A stretch of DNA of 64,000 nucleotides, from NCBI RefSeq assembly GCF_019800005.1, contig NZ_JABGCL010000002.1, positions 186,001 through 250,000 on the forward strand, read 5' to 3'. Numbering within the stretch: position 1 is the first letter of the stretch; every line of letters starts with the position of its first letter. The notes under the pieces were generated by a model. It ran no database searches, was not told where the DNA came from, and saw nothing but the letters and a program-made list of their open reading frames with translations. The DNA is from Geminicoccus harenae (GTDB lineage: Bacteria; Pseudomonadota; Alphaproteobacteria; Geminicoccales; Geminicoccaceae). This document shows, in pieces, positions 36,475-45,954 of this stretch. A program made the translations under genes and the position numbers.

Positions 36475-37274
36475 ACCAGACCGAGCAGAACACTCACGCG
36501 CCGGTGGGCGTGGCGCCGATCCTCCAGGCACGCAACCTGGTCAAGCGCTACGGCCATGTGGTGGCAATCGACCATGCCGAGTTCGAGCTCTACCCGGGCG
36601 AGATCCTGGCGGTGATCGGCGACAACGGTGCCGGCAAGTCGTCGATGATCAAGGCACTGACCGGGGCGCTCAGGCCCGATGCCGGCGAGATCCTGCTGGA
36701 AGGCAGGCGGGTCGAGTTCGACTCGCCGCTGGCCGCGCGGGCGGCCGGCATCGAGACGGTCTACCAGAACCTGGCGCTTTCCCCGGCACTCAGCATCGCC
36801 GACAACATCTTCCTCGGCCGCGAGCGCCGCTCGGAGGGCTTTCTCGGCAAGTACTTCCGCAAGCTCGACCGCGACTACATGCGCAAGGAGGCGCGCAAGC
36901 ACCTCAACGCCCTGGGCCTGCTCACCATCCAGAACATCGACCAGCCGGTCGAGACCCTCTCCGGCGGCCAGCGCCAGGGTGTGGCGATCGCGCGCGCCGT
37001 CGCGTTCGGCAGCCGGGTGGTGATCATGGACGAGCCAACCGCCGCCCTGGGCGTGAAGGAATCACGCAAGGTGCTGGACCTGATCCTGGACGTGAAGCGG
37101 CGCGGCCTGCCGATCGTGCTGATCAGCCACAACATGCCGCACGTCTTCGAGATCGCCGACCGGATCCACATCCACCGCCTGGGCCGGCGCGCCTGCGTGA
37201 TCCGCCCGCAGGACTATTCGATGTCGGACGCAGTCGCGATCATGACCGGGGCCAAGGAGGCGCCGGTCCACTAG
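36471..37274 (+). CDS. frcA: Sugar ABC transporter ATPase (FrcA-like)
   Basis: A 267-residue ATPase with a single nucleotide-binding domain. Walker A is IGDNGAGKSSM, the Q-loop is VYQNLAL, the signature is LSGGQRQGVAIARA, and Walker B is VVIMDEPTAALG with the switch His in LISHNMPHV. Most sugar ATPases of this class (RbsA, XylG) have two domains; one domain of this size is characteristic of FrcA. It overlaps frcC by four bases (ATGA). Last gene of the transporter operon. Confidence 0.9.
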   Translation: MNQTEQNTHAPVGVAPILQARNLVKRYGHVVAIDHAEFELYPGEILAVIGDNGAGKSSMIKALTGALRPDAGEILLEGRRVEFDSPLAARAAGIETVYQNLALSPALSIADNIFLGRERRSEGFLGKYFRKLDRDYMRKEARKHLNALGLLTIQNIDQPVETLSGGQRQGVAIARAVAFGSRVVIMDEPTAALGVKESRKVLDLILDVKRRGLPIVLISHNMPHVFEIADRIHIHRLGRRACVIRPQDYSMSDAVAIMTGAKEAPVH

Positions 37275-37359
37275 CAACATCCGCCGGGATCTGGAGGGCC
37301 TGTCCGCCCGTTTCCCCGTAAGCAGAGGCGACCCAGTTCACGGCACGGGCGGCGGATCC

Positions 37360-38541
37360 ATGCAGGACTTGACGGTGTTCGGGCGGCACGACCAGGCGAC
37401 GCTCGACCAGATGGCGAACTGCCTGGTCGGGCCGGCGGCCCGCGGCGTGCTCTGCGCGGACGGGCATCTGGGCTACTCGCAGCCGGTGGGCGGCGTGGTG
37501 GGCTACCGGGATGCGGTGTCGATCAGCGGGGTCGGCTACGACATCGCCTGCGGGAACATGGCGGTGCGGCTGCCGGTCACGGCGGCGCAGATCCGCGACG
37601 CGCTGCCCGCGATCGCCCAGCGGATCAACGAGCGGATCTCGTTCGGGATCGGTCGGCGCAATGCGGAGCGGGTCGAGGCGGAATGCCTGGAGGACGATCC
37701 GGCCTGGAAGATCCGGGAGGTCCGCCCGCTGCGCGCCATGGCGCAGGAACAGCTCGGCACGGTGGGCGGCGGCAACCATTATGTGAACCTGTTCGAGGAC
37801 GAGCAGGGCATGGTCTGGATCGGCGTCCATTTCGGCTCGCGCGGCCTCGGCCACCGGATCGCCACCCATTTCCGCAACGCCGCGGGCGGCAAGGAAGGCA
37901 TCATGGTGCCGCCCACGCTGGTGACGCGCGGCACCGATCTGGCCGAGGAGTACCTGCTCGCGATGCAACTGGCCGGGCGCTACGCCTATGCCGGCCGGGA
38001 ATGGGTCTGCCGGGAGGTGGCGCGGATCGTCCAGGGGACGGAGGAATGGACCGACGAGGTCCACAACCACCACAACTATGTCTGGGAGGAGGAGCATGGC
38101 GGCGAGACCCTGCTCGTGGTGCGCAAGGGTGCCACGCCGGCCTTCCCCGGGCAGCGCGGCTTCGTCGGCGGGTCGATGGCGGACGGGTCAGTGATCCTGC
38201 GCGGGATGGAGAGCGAGCGGGCAAAGGCGGCGCTCTACTCGACCGTGCATGGGGCCGGCCGGGTGATGGGCCGGCGCGAGGCGGCGGGCAAGTGGCGCTG
38301 GAAGGGCGGCCGCCGGGTGCTGGTGGAGCCGGGCAAGGTCGACGAGCGGGCGATGCGGGCGGAGGTGGCCAGGCAGGGCATCGTCCTGGTCGGCGGGGGT
38401 GCCGACGAGGCGCCGCAGGTCTATCGCCGGCTGGAGGACGTGCTGGCCGAACATGCCGGGACGATCGAGATCGAGCACCGGCTGACGCCGCTGGCGGTGG
38501 TGATGGCGCCGCCGGAACTGGTCGATCCGTTCAAGGACTGA
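37360..38541 (+). CDS. rtcB: RtcB-family RNA ligase
   Basis: A 393-residue GTP-dependent RNA ligase that joins 2',3'-cyclic phosphate or 3'-phosphate ends to 5'-OH ends. The Mn ligands are in GVGYDIACGNMA (Asp, Cys) and GGGNHY; VHFGSRGLGH and VHNHHNY follow. STVHGAGRVMGR contains the guanylylated His. The protein is shorter than E. coli RtcB but keeps every motif I can name. No rtcA or rtcR is adjacent, and no archease. Possible roles are RNA repair or tRNA healing. Confidence 0.93.
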   Translation: MQDLTVFGRHDQATLDQMANCLVGPAARGVLCADGHLGYSQPVGGVVGYRDAVSISGVGYDIACGNMAVRLPVTAAQIRDALPAIAQRINERISFGIGRRNAERVEAECLEDDPAWKIREVRPLRAMAQEQLGTVGGGNHYVNLFEDEQGMVWIGVHFGSRGLGHRIATHFRNAAGGKEGIMVPPTLVTRGTDLAEEYLLAMQLAGRYAYAGREWVCREVARIVQGTEEWTDEVHNHHNYVWEEEHGGETLLVVRKGATPAFPGQRGFVGGSMADGSVILRGMESERAKAALYSTVHGAGRVMGRREAAGKWRWKGGRRVLVEPGKVDERAMRAEVARQGIVLVGGGADEAPQVYRRLEDVLAEHAGTIEIEHRLTPLAVVMAPPELVDPFKD

Positions 38542-38563
38542 CGCATGCTGATGCAGCTGTCTT

Positions 38564-38932
38564 CTATTGCCCCGGCCAAGGCTCGCAGGCGATCCCATCC
38601 CTGTCACGGTCGTTGCGCCACCAGTAGCCGGGCTCGCCTTCGTAGGCAGGCGCCAGACTAACGGCTCGTGCGGCGTCGCAATTGAACGCGGCGGCGTAGT
38701 GCCTCAGCGTCGTGCTCTGGTCCCACGGGCTTCCCACCACGAGCGCCGCATAAGCCGTGGCTGCGCACCCGATCATCAGCATCGGCACCTTTACGCCGTG
38801 GTACAGTCGCCGGAGCCGGTTGGTACGATGGTAGTGGTCCGAGACCGCCGCAAAACGCCGCCGCACCTGCCGAATCTTAGGGTCGGGTTCATACCTTCGA
38901 AGGAATTGCCACGATTCAGGCCAGTTCTTCAT
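38564..38932 (-). CDS. Membrane-anchored Excalibur-domain protein
   Basis: A 122-residue protein. A basic N-terminal half (VRRRFAAVSDHYHRTNRLRR) leads to one membrane segment (VPMLMIGCAATAYAALVV) and then an Excalibur domain. This has NCDAARAV, GEPGYWWRNDRDRDGIACE, with the D-x-D-x-D-G calcium-binding loop and the two conserved cysteines. Excalibur domains are extracytoplasmic and often accompany nucleases, but here none is attached. The DNA is less G+C-rich than its neighbours, hinting at acquisition. Convergent with rtcB. Confidence 0.8.
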   Translation of the reverse strand: MKNWPESWQFLRRYEPDPKIRQVRRRFAAVSDHYHRTNRLRRLYHGVKVPMLMIGCAATAYAALVVGSPWDQSTTLRHYAAAFNCDAARAVSLAPAYEGEPGYWWRNDRDRDGIACEPWPGQ

Positions 38933-38996
38933 GTGCTATGTCCACCCGACGTGATGGCCAGGACCGACATAGCTCCGGCTGTCGGTAAATCATAGG

Positions 38997-39086
38997 CGGC
39001 AACTTTGCTTGCTTGTCTTGGAAGTAGCTCTATACAGTCGTCCTACAGCTTGTCTGTCCGCTTCTCTTGCTAAGATAAAGTTGCCG
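38997..39086. repeat. 90-bp segment bounded by 10-bp inverted repeats
   Basis: CGGCAACTTT (38997-39006) and its exact reverse complement AAAGTTGCCG (39077-39086) enclose 70 bases of markedly lower G+C. It lies within the 328-bp interval 38933-39260, where no protein gene is apparent. It could be a small non-autonomous element, a structured RNA, or a protein-binding region. No target-site duplication is obvious. The rest of the interval holds nothing I can recognise except the dusA leader. Confidence 0.45.
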
Positions 39087-39260
39087 TATTCTCCTCTGAG
39101 GATGACCGTGCTTGGAAACGGGCGGCGCATGGCGACGGGCCGGCTTGATGTGGCATGCTGGCCAGGATGGCGTGGCAGTGCGACTGGTGTAGGACCAGGC
39201 GAAACATGCTAATCACCGTCCGCATTCCCTGCCCTACCTGTTGCCGACCGAAGGCCGCTA

Positions 39261-40285
<1,025 letters not shown>

Positions 40286-40289
<4 letters not shown>

Positions 40290-40693
40290 GCAACGCCACC
40301 GAGAACCTGATCCGTGCCTACTACCAGGCGTTCAACGACCGGGACTGGGACGCGTTCTTCGATCTTCTGACCGACGACGTGGTCCACGACCTGAACCAGG
40401 GTGCGCGCGAGACCGGCAAGGATGCGTTCCGCCGGTTCATGGGGCGGATGAACCAATCCTATGCCGAGCGGCTGGCCGACATCGTGGTGATGACCTCGGC
40501 GGACGGCAGGCGCGCCGCGGCGGAATACGTGGTGCACGGCACCTACCTGGCGACCGACGAGGGGCTGCCCGAGGCGAAGAACCAGACCTATGTGCTGCCG
40601 GGCGGGGCGTTCTTCGAGGTCCGCGACGGCAAGGTCGCGCGGGTCACCAACTATTATAATCTCGAGGACTGGCTGAAGCAGGTGGGTGGCTGA
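40286..40693 (+). CDS. Ketosteroid isomerase-related NTF2-fold protein
   Basis: A 135-residue NTF2-like protein. NLIRAYYQAFNDRDWDAFFDLLTDDVVHDLNQGARETG and the late VTNYYNLEDWLKQV match the ketosteroid-isomerase-related family TIGR02096. Its ATG overlaps the dusA stop (ATGA), so it is translated with dusA. A GNAT gene follows 26 bp later, a small cluster often seen in alphaproteobacteria, by recollection. No reaction is known. Confidence 0.88.
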
Positions 40694-40719
40694 GGCCTGA
40701 GCAGGAGGGAGGTCCGTCG

Positions 40720-41313
40720 ATGAGCGAGCCCCGCTTCGAGCGCCTGACCGGCAGCCGGCTGGAGCAGGCCCTGCCCGAGCTCGCCCGGCTGCGCATCGAG
40801 GTGTTCCGTGACTTTCCCTACCTCTATGACGGCTCGACCGCCTACGAGGAGCGCTACCTGCGCACCTATCTGGACGAGCCCGAGGCGGTGGTGGTCGGCT
40901 GCTTCCTGGACGAGCGGGTGATCGGCGCTGCCACCGCCCTGCCCATGCGCGGCGAGCCGGAAGCGGTGCGCCGGCCGCTGGCGGAGGCCGGCTACGACAC
41001 CGAGCGCATCTTCTATTTCGGCGAATCGGTCCTGGAGAAGGCCTATCGCGGCCGGGGGATCGGCGTGCGCTTCTTCCAGGAGCGCGAGGCGGCGGCACGC
41101 GAATCCGGCCGCTACGACCATGCGGTGTTCTGCGCGGTGGTCCGGCCCGACGATCATCCGGCCAGGCCCAGGGACTACCAGCCGCTCGACCGGTTCTGGC
41201 GCAAGCGGGGCTTTGCCCGGATCGAGGGGCTGAGCTGCCGGTTCTCCTGGAAGGACGTGGGCGACCAGCAGGAGTCCACGAAGGCCATGTCCTACTGGGT
41301 CAAGCAGATCTGA
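40720..41313 (+). CDS. GNAT-family N-acetyltransferase
   Basis: A 197-residue acetyltransferase. The acetyl-CoA loop is RGRGIGVRFFQERE (a Q/R-x-x-G-x-G/A pattern) after the strand ERIFYFGESVLEKAYRG. The C-terminal strand FARIEGLSCRFSW completes the fold. The substrate is unknown. It follows the KSI-like gene, probably in one operon with dusA. Its end overlaps the convergent hypothetical gene by 22 bases. Confidence 0.88.
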   Translation: MSEPRFERLTGSRLEQALPELARLRIEVFRDFPYLYDGSTAYEERYLRTYLDEPEAVVVGCFLDERVIGAATALPMRGEPEAVRRPLAEAGYDTERIFYFGESVLEKAYRGRGIGVRFFQEREAAARESGRYDHAVFCAVVRPDDHPARPRDYQPLDRFWRKRGFARIEGLSCRFSWKDVGDQQESTKAMSYWVKQI

Positions 41314-42017
41314 GGCCGGTCGGGCGCGGCCTGGCCCGGGTTCGTCTCGTCGTCATTGGCCGCATCCGCCCGGGTGCTTGCGGCGGGACTGCGACCGGCT
41401 ACAGCCACCTGTCGTCTGGGCTCGGGTTCGTTCGGTAATGCGCTGCGCGTAGCCGCGGCCTCGGCAGGTTCGGCATCGTTGGCGGGCGCGGCCGGCGCGC
41501 GTGGGCGGCGGGGTTCCGTAGAGGCCACCGCGTCGGCCACCCGCTCCAGCAGGTCCGGCGCCTCTGCCGCGCGAGGTGCCTGGAGAAGCTTCAGCATCTC
41601 CCTGATCTCCCGCCACAGCGCCGAGCGGTAGCGGGTCAGCGCCGCCAGATGGGGCGAAAGGTCATACACCGCCGCTTCCGGCACGGTGTAGTCGTACTCC
41701 GCGATCAGCTCGGCGGCATGGGCGCCGGCCAGCCGGTCGCAGCGATCGCGCAGGAAGAAGTTCCAGGCGAGCTGGTCGACCAGCAGGACCCGGTCCGGCT
41801 CGGCGCCGGGGGCATATTGCTGGAGCAACGCCTCGCGGCGGCGGAGGAACTCACGCTCGTCCTCGCCGGGGAGGAAGCGGCGGCTCCGGGCGCACAGGCC
41901 ATGGCGGACGGCGTTCCTGGCCGAGGCGGCCTTGCCTTCGGGGGTGACGGGGCCGGCGGAGCGGGCGCCGTTCTTGCGGGCGGCTTCGACTTGGGCAGGA
42001 GTGCGGGCGGCGGGCAT
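41292..42017 (-). CDS. Hypothetical protein with SAGP-TPEGK N-terminal motif
   Basis: A 241-residue protein. The N-terminal ~40 residues (ARKNGARSAGPVTPEGKAAS, then RNAVRHGL) are a motif I recall from many short bacterial proteins of unknown role. It resembles a small basic nucleic-acid-binding tail. The middle is helical (LLVDQLAWNFFLRDRCDRLA), and residues ~150-241 are Ala/Pro-rich and likely disordered. The promoter, leader and first four codons are repeated in degraded form about 2 kb away at 44029-44083. That suggests this gene family is mobile or duplicated. Confidence 0.7.
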   Translation of the reverse strand: MPAARTPAQVEAARKNGARSAGPVTPEGKAASARNAVRHGLCARSRRFLPGEDEREFLRRREALLQQYAPGAEPDRVLLVDQLAWNFFLRDRCDRLAGAHAAELIAEYDYTVPEAAVYDLSPHLAALTRYRSALWREIREMLKLLQAPRAAEAPDLLERVADAVASTEPRRPRAPAAPANDAEPAEAAATRSALPNEPEPRRQVAVAGRSPAASTRADAANDDETNPGQAAPDRPQICLTQ

Positions 42018-42060
42018 GGGCGGGACTCCGGAGATAGGCGTTTACTCCTATATCCGGGAT
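42003..42060 (-). repeat. Duplicated promoter/leader, copy A
   Basis: On the minus strand this is the leader and first codons (ATGCCCGCCGC) of the gene ending at 41292, including TATAGGAGTAA. A second version with scattered differences lies at 44029-44083. The shared elements, read on the plus strand, are GCGGCGGGCATGG, then CCG and TTACTCCTATA followed by CCGG. Confidence 0.55.
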
Positions 42061-42115
42061 CCAGCCATTACTCCAGCCTGGAAGGAAACTGGTTCCGCAA
42101 CCGCCCGAAGCCCGG

Positions 42116-43834
42116 TCATTTCGGCAGTCCGGCAAGGGTCAGCCCCTCATCGATGAACTTCCGATATTCGGGGTCTTCAAACTCATCCACCAGCTGATAG
42201 CGCACCGCTTGCGGATCAGGCATCACGCTCAATGCCGCCTCGATCTCCGACCTCGCCTCTTCCGTGCGCCCCAGCCGTACGAGGCAAATGGCCAGATAGC
42301 CGTGAATGTACCAGAACTGCTTGTACTGGCGCGAGTAGGCCTGCAACGCGTCCACGTAGCGGCCCAGTAACAGCAGCACCAGTCCCCGCACCTCCCAGTA
42401 CCAGGTCGGTGGAATAGGGTCGCGTTCGAGCAGTTCGTCCAACATGGCGAGCGCAGCTTCGGCCTTGCCGATCCGCAGGAGCCACTCGCTGTAGTAGCCC
42501 ATGGCGTGGGTGTCGCCGGGGTTGAGACTGATGGCGCGCTGCAGGTGGGAGCCCGCCAGCTCGAACCGCTTCCTGTAGGTCAGGGCCATTCCCAGATAGG
42601 CGTGCGCCTTGGAGTCTCCGTTGTCGAGCGCAACCGCCCTGCGGGCCGCCGCCTCCATCCCATCGAGATACTCGTCCCGAGGATCGGCCAGCCAGCGGAC
42701 ATAGCAGATCGCGCTCAGCATGGAATGCGTGAGCGAATGGTCTGGATCGAGGGAGAGTGCCCGTTCCACGAGGGGCATGGCTCGTTCGGCCTCATGCGCC
42801 GTCACATACTTCCTGGCCAGCAGGAGGCACTCGTATGCAGCCAGGCTCGGCATGTTGCGGCTCCTGGCGCTATCGGCAATCGCCAGCCCCAGCCTCGCTT
42901 CCAGAGTAACAACGATCGTTCTGACGACCTCGTCCTGAACGGCGAAGATATCGGTCAGCTCACGATCATAGCGCTCGGCCCACACTTCCCCGCCGCTCGG
43001 AGCATGGGTCAGTTGCACCGCGACCCGCACTCGAGATCTAGAACGTCTTACGCTGCCGGTTGCGATATACTCTACATTGAGCATTCGCGCGGCCGCCCCA
43101 CCATCGATGTCCTTGCTCTTGAAGGAGAAGGAAGAATTGCGGGCGATGACCCGCAGGTTCCGGAACCGCGACAGTTCGGTGATGATGTCCTCGGAGATCC
43201 CTTCGGCGAGGTAGTCCTGCTCCGTGCTGCTGCCCATGGTGCTGAATGGCAGGACCGCGATCCCCGTCTTCCAATGTGCCGCCGCAGGAATAGTCATCCT
43301 GGTCATCGGGGATGAACCGGCATCGAGCACGACATTGTAAATGCGCACCAGCCTGCCGATGTTCTTGAGGGTCTGCTCGCCGGTATCCTCGAATTCGAGC
43401 TGCAGGTTGTTGCCGATACTCTCCTTGACCCAGCCTGTCACCGCGATGCCGCCCGGTGGGGCGAGGCTCTCGACCCTGGCGGCGATGTTCACCCCATCGC
43501 CGAACAGGTCATCGCCGTCGACGATGACGTCGCCGAGGTTGATGCCCATCCTGAACTCGATGCGCTGCTCATGCGGAACGTCGGCGTTGCGCTGCCGCAT
43601 TTCCCGCTGGATTCCGGCAGCACAGTCCACCGCGTTCACCACGCTCGGAAACTCGACCAGCATGCCGTCACCCGTGAGCTTCACGATGCGGCCGTGATGC
43701 TGGCTGATCAGCGGCTCGATCAGCTGTGAGCGATGGTTCTTGAACGCTGCGAGCGTGGCGACTTCGTTGATTTCCATCAGCCGGCTGTAGCCAACCACAT
43801 CCACAGCCAAGATGGCGGAAAGTCGTCGTTCCAT
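42116..43834 (-). CDS. Class III adenylate/guanylate cyclase with TPR repeats
   Basis: A 572-residue soluble protein. Residues ~1-170 are a class III cyclase domain, with metal-binding Asp residues in ILAVDVVGYSRLM and KLTGDGMLVEF, and FGDGVNIAARVESL. Residues ~185-330 are a TolB/FlgO-like beta domain (IAVLPFSTMGS; GEVWAERYDRELTDIFAVQD). Residues ~345-530 are TPR helices. The cyclase core motifs are intact, so cAMP or cGMP synthesis is plausible. The architecture is frequent in Rhizobiales and Rhodospirillales, where the input is unknown. A sister protein lies at 55610-57595. Confidence 0.9.
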   Translation of the reverse strand: MERRLSAILAVDVVGYSRLMEINEVATLAAFKNHRSQLIEPLISQHHGRIVKLTGDGMLVEFPSVVNAVDCAAGIQREMRQRNADVPHEQRIEFRMGINLGDVIVDGDDLFGDGVNIAARVESLAPPGGIAVTGWVKESIGNNLQLEFEDTGEQTLKNIGRLVRIYNVVLDAGSSPMTRMTIPAAAHWKTGIAVLPFSTMGSSTEQDYLAEGISEDIITELSRFRNLRVIARNSSFSFKSKDIDGGAAARMLNVEYIATGSVRRSRSRVRVAVQLTHAPSGGEVWAERYDRELTDIFAVQDEVVRTIVVTLEARLGLAIADSARSRNMPSLAAYECLLLARKYVTAHEAERAMPLVERALSLDPDHSLTHSMLSAICYVRWLADPRDEYLDGMEAAARRAVALDNGDSKAHAYLGMALTYRKRFELAGSHLQRAISLNPGDTHAMGYYSEWLLRIGKAEAALAMLDELLERDPIPPTWYWEVRGLVLLLLGRYVDALQAYSRQYKQFWYIHGYLAICLVRLGRTEEARSEIEAALSVMPDPQAVRYQLVDEFEDPEYRKFIDEGLTLAGLPK

Positions 43835-44028
43835 GACCGGGCACGATGATGATGGAAAGCTTCAGCATATCGTAGGAAGCACGGCTCCGGCAATGTCCAG
43901 GCCATGGCTCTGTTCCCCAGCAGGCGAGAATACGCACGTTCGGCAATGGCACCCGTCCAGGACGGGCGCCACGCCATCTTCATCCAACTGTGCGAGTCGA
44001 TCACATCGTCCAGGACAACCGGCCGAGC

Positions 44029-44083
44029 CGGCGGCGGGCATGGCGGGGCCCCGTTTATGGACTTACTCCTATAACCGGAATGT
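44029..44083 (-). pseudogene. Duplicated promoter/leader, copy B (decayed gene start)
   Basis: A degraded second copy of the leader at 42003-42060. On the minus strand it keeps TATAGGAGTAA, a G-rich spacer and ATGCCCGCCGCCGG (MPAA as in the intact gene), after which similarity ends. The surrounding interval 43835-44139 (305 bp, between the cyclase start and the SGNH hydrolase stop) contains nothing else recognisable. It looks like the relic of a paralogue of the 41292-42017 gene. Confidence 0.45.
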
Positions 44084-44139
44084 CGGCTGGATTGCCAGCA
44101 CGGCGGTGCCGGCATGCCGCCCGCGAGGTCCGTCCTGCG

Positions 44140-45465
44140 CTACGGGTTCACGCCGAGCAGCTTCAGGTCGACCGAGTCGGCCATCGCCCGGTAACCGGTA
44201 TCGTTCGGATGGAGATGGTCGCCCTTGTCGTAGGCGGCCTGGATGTGCTTCGGGCTGTCGGGGTTGCGGGTCACCGCGTCGAAGTCGATCACGCCGTCGA
44301 AGGCGCCGCTGGTGCGGATCCAGTCGTTGATCGCCTGGCGCTTCGCCTCCTTGGTCTCGTCGTAGTAGCCGAAGAGCGGCGTGCCCTCGAAGGTGTCGGC
44401 GAACGGCGTCAAGGTCGCGCCGATGATCCGCATCCCGTTGGCGTGCGCCCGGGCGATCAGCTGCTCGTAGCCGGTGATCACGTCCTCCGCGCTGGGGGCC
44501 GGCTCGCCTTCCGGCACCAGCAGCGTGCCCGGCCAGCCGATGTCGTTGATCCCCATCATCAGCACCACCGTGTCGGCATGGGGATGGCTCAGCACGTCCC
44601 GGTCGAAGCGGGCGAGCGCGTTGTCGCCCATGCGGTCGCGCAGGATGCGCGCCCCGGAGATGCCTTCGTTCAGCACCGCGACCTCGGCCCCCGCCTGATG
44701 CAGGCGCTCGGCCAGAAAGTCCGGCCAGCGGTGATTGGCATCCAGGGTGGAGCCGTCGCCATCGGTGATCGAATCGCCGAACAGCACGACGGCGCGGGCG
44801 CCCGGGGCGGCATCGACCATGATCCCGCTCAGGAAGATCCGCGACTCGATCGTCTGCGCCGGCTCGAAGGTGGTCGCCTGGGTGTGATTGCCCTCGCCCG
44901 AGATGTAGGCGGTCTGGCGGGCGTCGTTGTGCCAGGTGGTGGTGGGTGTGATCTCCGGCAGGAACAGGCTGACGGCGACGTCGCCCAGCGGCTCGACTGG
45001 CATGTCCACGGGGTCGCTCAGGATCGGCGCGCCGGGCGGCACGGTGACGGACGGGTTGCCGCCAAACGTCAGGGCGTGGTCCGAGCCGGGCTTGATGGCG
45101 CCGTTCTCGTCGGCCAGCGCGATATGCGCCGCACCGATCACCAGGGGGCGGTCGCCATACTCGTTGGAGAACTCCACGCGGACCCGGTCGCCGCCCAGGC
45201 TGACCTGGGCGACCTGCCGGATGGTCTGGTTGCGCAGGGCGCGGGGGATGTTGACCGGCGCGAAGAAGTCGGGCTCCCACACGGGCTGCGGGCTGGCCGA
45301 CCAGGTGCCGATCCATGCACCGTCGTCGGCCGATTGCGCCTGGGCCGGTGCCGGGATGGCGGCGGACAGGCCGCACAGGATGACGGTCAGCGCGAACAGC
45401 GTCCGCCGCACCTTGGCGCGGACAGGTGCGGCCGGCGGCAGGTTGTCCTGAAACTGCTCGGACAC
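44140..45465 (-). CDS. Secreted SGNH/GDSL hydrolase
   Basis: A 441-residue protein with a signal peptide (LFALTVILCGLSAAIPAPAQA). Residues ~50-230 form a beta-rich N-terminal region (WIGTWSASPQPVW, HNDARQTAYISGEGNHT). The SGNH catalytic domain follows: block I FGDSITDGDGS with the nucleophile Ser, block III MMGINDIG, and block V GDHLHPNDTGYRAMAD with the Asp/His pair. This layout matches secreted esterases or polysaccharide/lipid hydrolases of the SGNH type. ATG 45465 has AGGAGG close upstream. Confidence 0.9.
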   Translation of the reverse strand: MSEQFQDNLPPAAPVRAKVRRTLFALTVILCGLSAAIPAPAQAQSADDGAWIGTWSASPQPVWEPDFFAPVNIPRALRNQTIRQVAQVSLGGDRVRVEFSNEYGDRPLVIGAAHIALADENGAIKPGSDHALTFGGNPSVTVPPGAPILSDPVDMPVEPLGDVAVSLFLPEITPTTTWHNDARQTAYISGEGNHTQATTFEPAQTIESRIFLSGIMVDAAPGARAVVLFGDSITDGDGSTLDANHRWPDFLAERLHQAGAEVAVLNEGISGARILRDRMGDNALARFDRDVLSHPHADTVVLMMGINDIGWPGTLLVPEGEPAPSAEDVITGYEQLIARAHANGMRIIGATLTPFADTFEGTPLFGYYDETKEAKRQAINDWIRTSGAFDGVIDFDAVTRNPDSPKHIQAAYDKGDHLHPNDTGYRAMADSVDLKLLGVNP

Positions 45466-45676
45466 GATTACCTCCTGATATGCTCTTTGCCGGGCCTGAT
45501 GATCGCTTCTTGACTATGACGATCATTACCCGTTGGTCGAGGCTAGTAGTGTTCCCTGAATGGAACAACCGGCTGCGGGTCACGGCACTGCGGCTGTTCT
45601 GGTGCGGGTCCGGGCGCCGATATGCCGGGCATCCGGACCCGGAGCGAAGGCAGTTCCTTGATCTCCGCCGCGAACC

Positions 45677-45696
45677 AGCTAGATTGTAAGCTAGCT
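45677..45696. promoter_or_regulatory. AGCTAG repeats, candidate toxin-antitoxin operator
   Basis: AGCTAG (45677-45682) and AGCTAGCT (45689-45696) form an inverted pair 15 bases before the antitoxin ATG. Phd-type antitoxins usually bind such palindromes to repress their own operon. A further inverted pair, ATGATCG/CGATCAT, lies at 45499-45526 between this operon and the SGNH gene. Confidence 0.45.
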
Positions 45697-45711
45697 CATG
45701 CGGAGAGTAGC

Positions 45712-45954
45712 ATGTCCGAGATCGGCGCCTTCGAGGCCAAGAACACGTTGGGCAGCCTGCTCGACCGGGTCGAGCACGGCGAGGAGATCGTCATCACCCG
45801 GCGCGGCCGGGCGGTTGCCCGGCTGGTGCCTGCGGGTCGTGGGCATGACCGGGCGAAGGCGCGCGCGGCAGCCGAACGGATCATGGCGCGCAGCAAGGGC
45901 GCACGGCTGGACGGCATCGGCCTGAAGGAGCTGATCGACGAAGGCCGGCCGTGA
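45712..45954 (+). CDS. Phd/YefM-family antitoxin
   Basis: An 80-residue antitoxin. IGAFEAKNTLGSLLDRVEHGEEIVITRRG is the DNA-binding Phd/YefM fold; the C-terminal half (RIMARSKGARLDGIGLKELI) is the toxin-binding tail. ATG 45712 has GGAGAG upstream; longer in-frame starts run through the operator. Its stop overlaps the PIN toxin start (GTGA), the standard antitoxin-first arrangement. Confidence 0.9.
   Translation: MSEIGAFEAKNTLGSLLDRVEHGEEIVITRRGRAVARLVPAGRGHDRAKARAAAERIMARSKGARLDGIGLKELIDEGRP

Noticed and set aside
44069..45583. Leftward frame antisense-like to the SGNH hydrolase
   Set aside because: The 441-residue SGNH frame has signal peptide and all catalytic blocks; the other frame has none.
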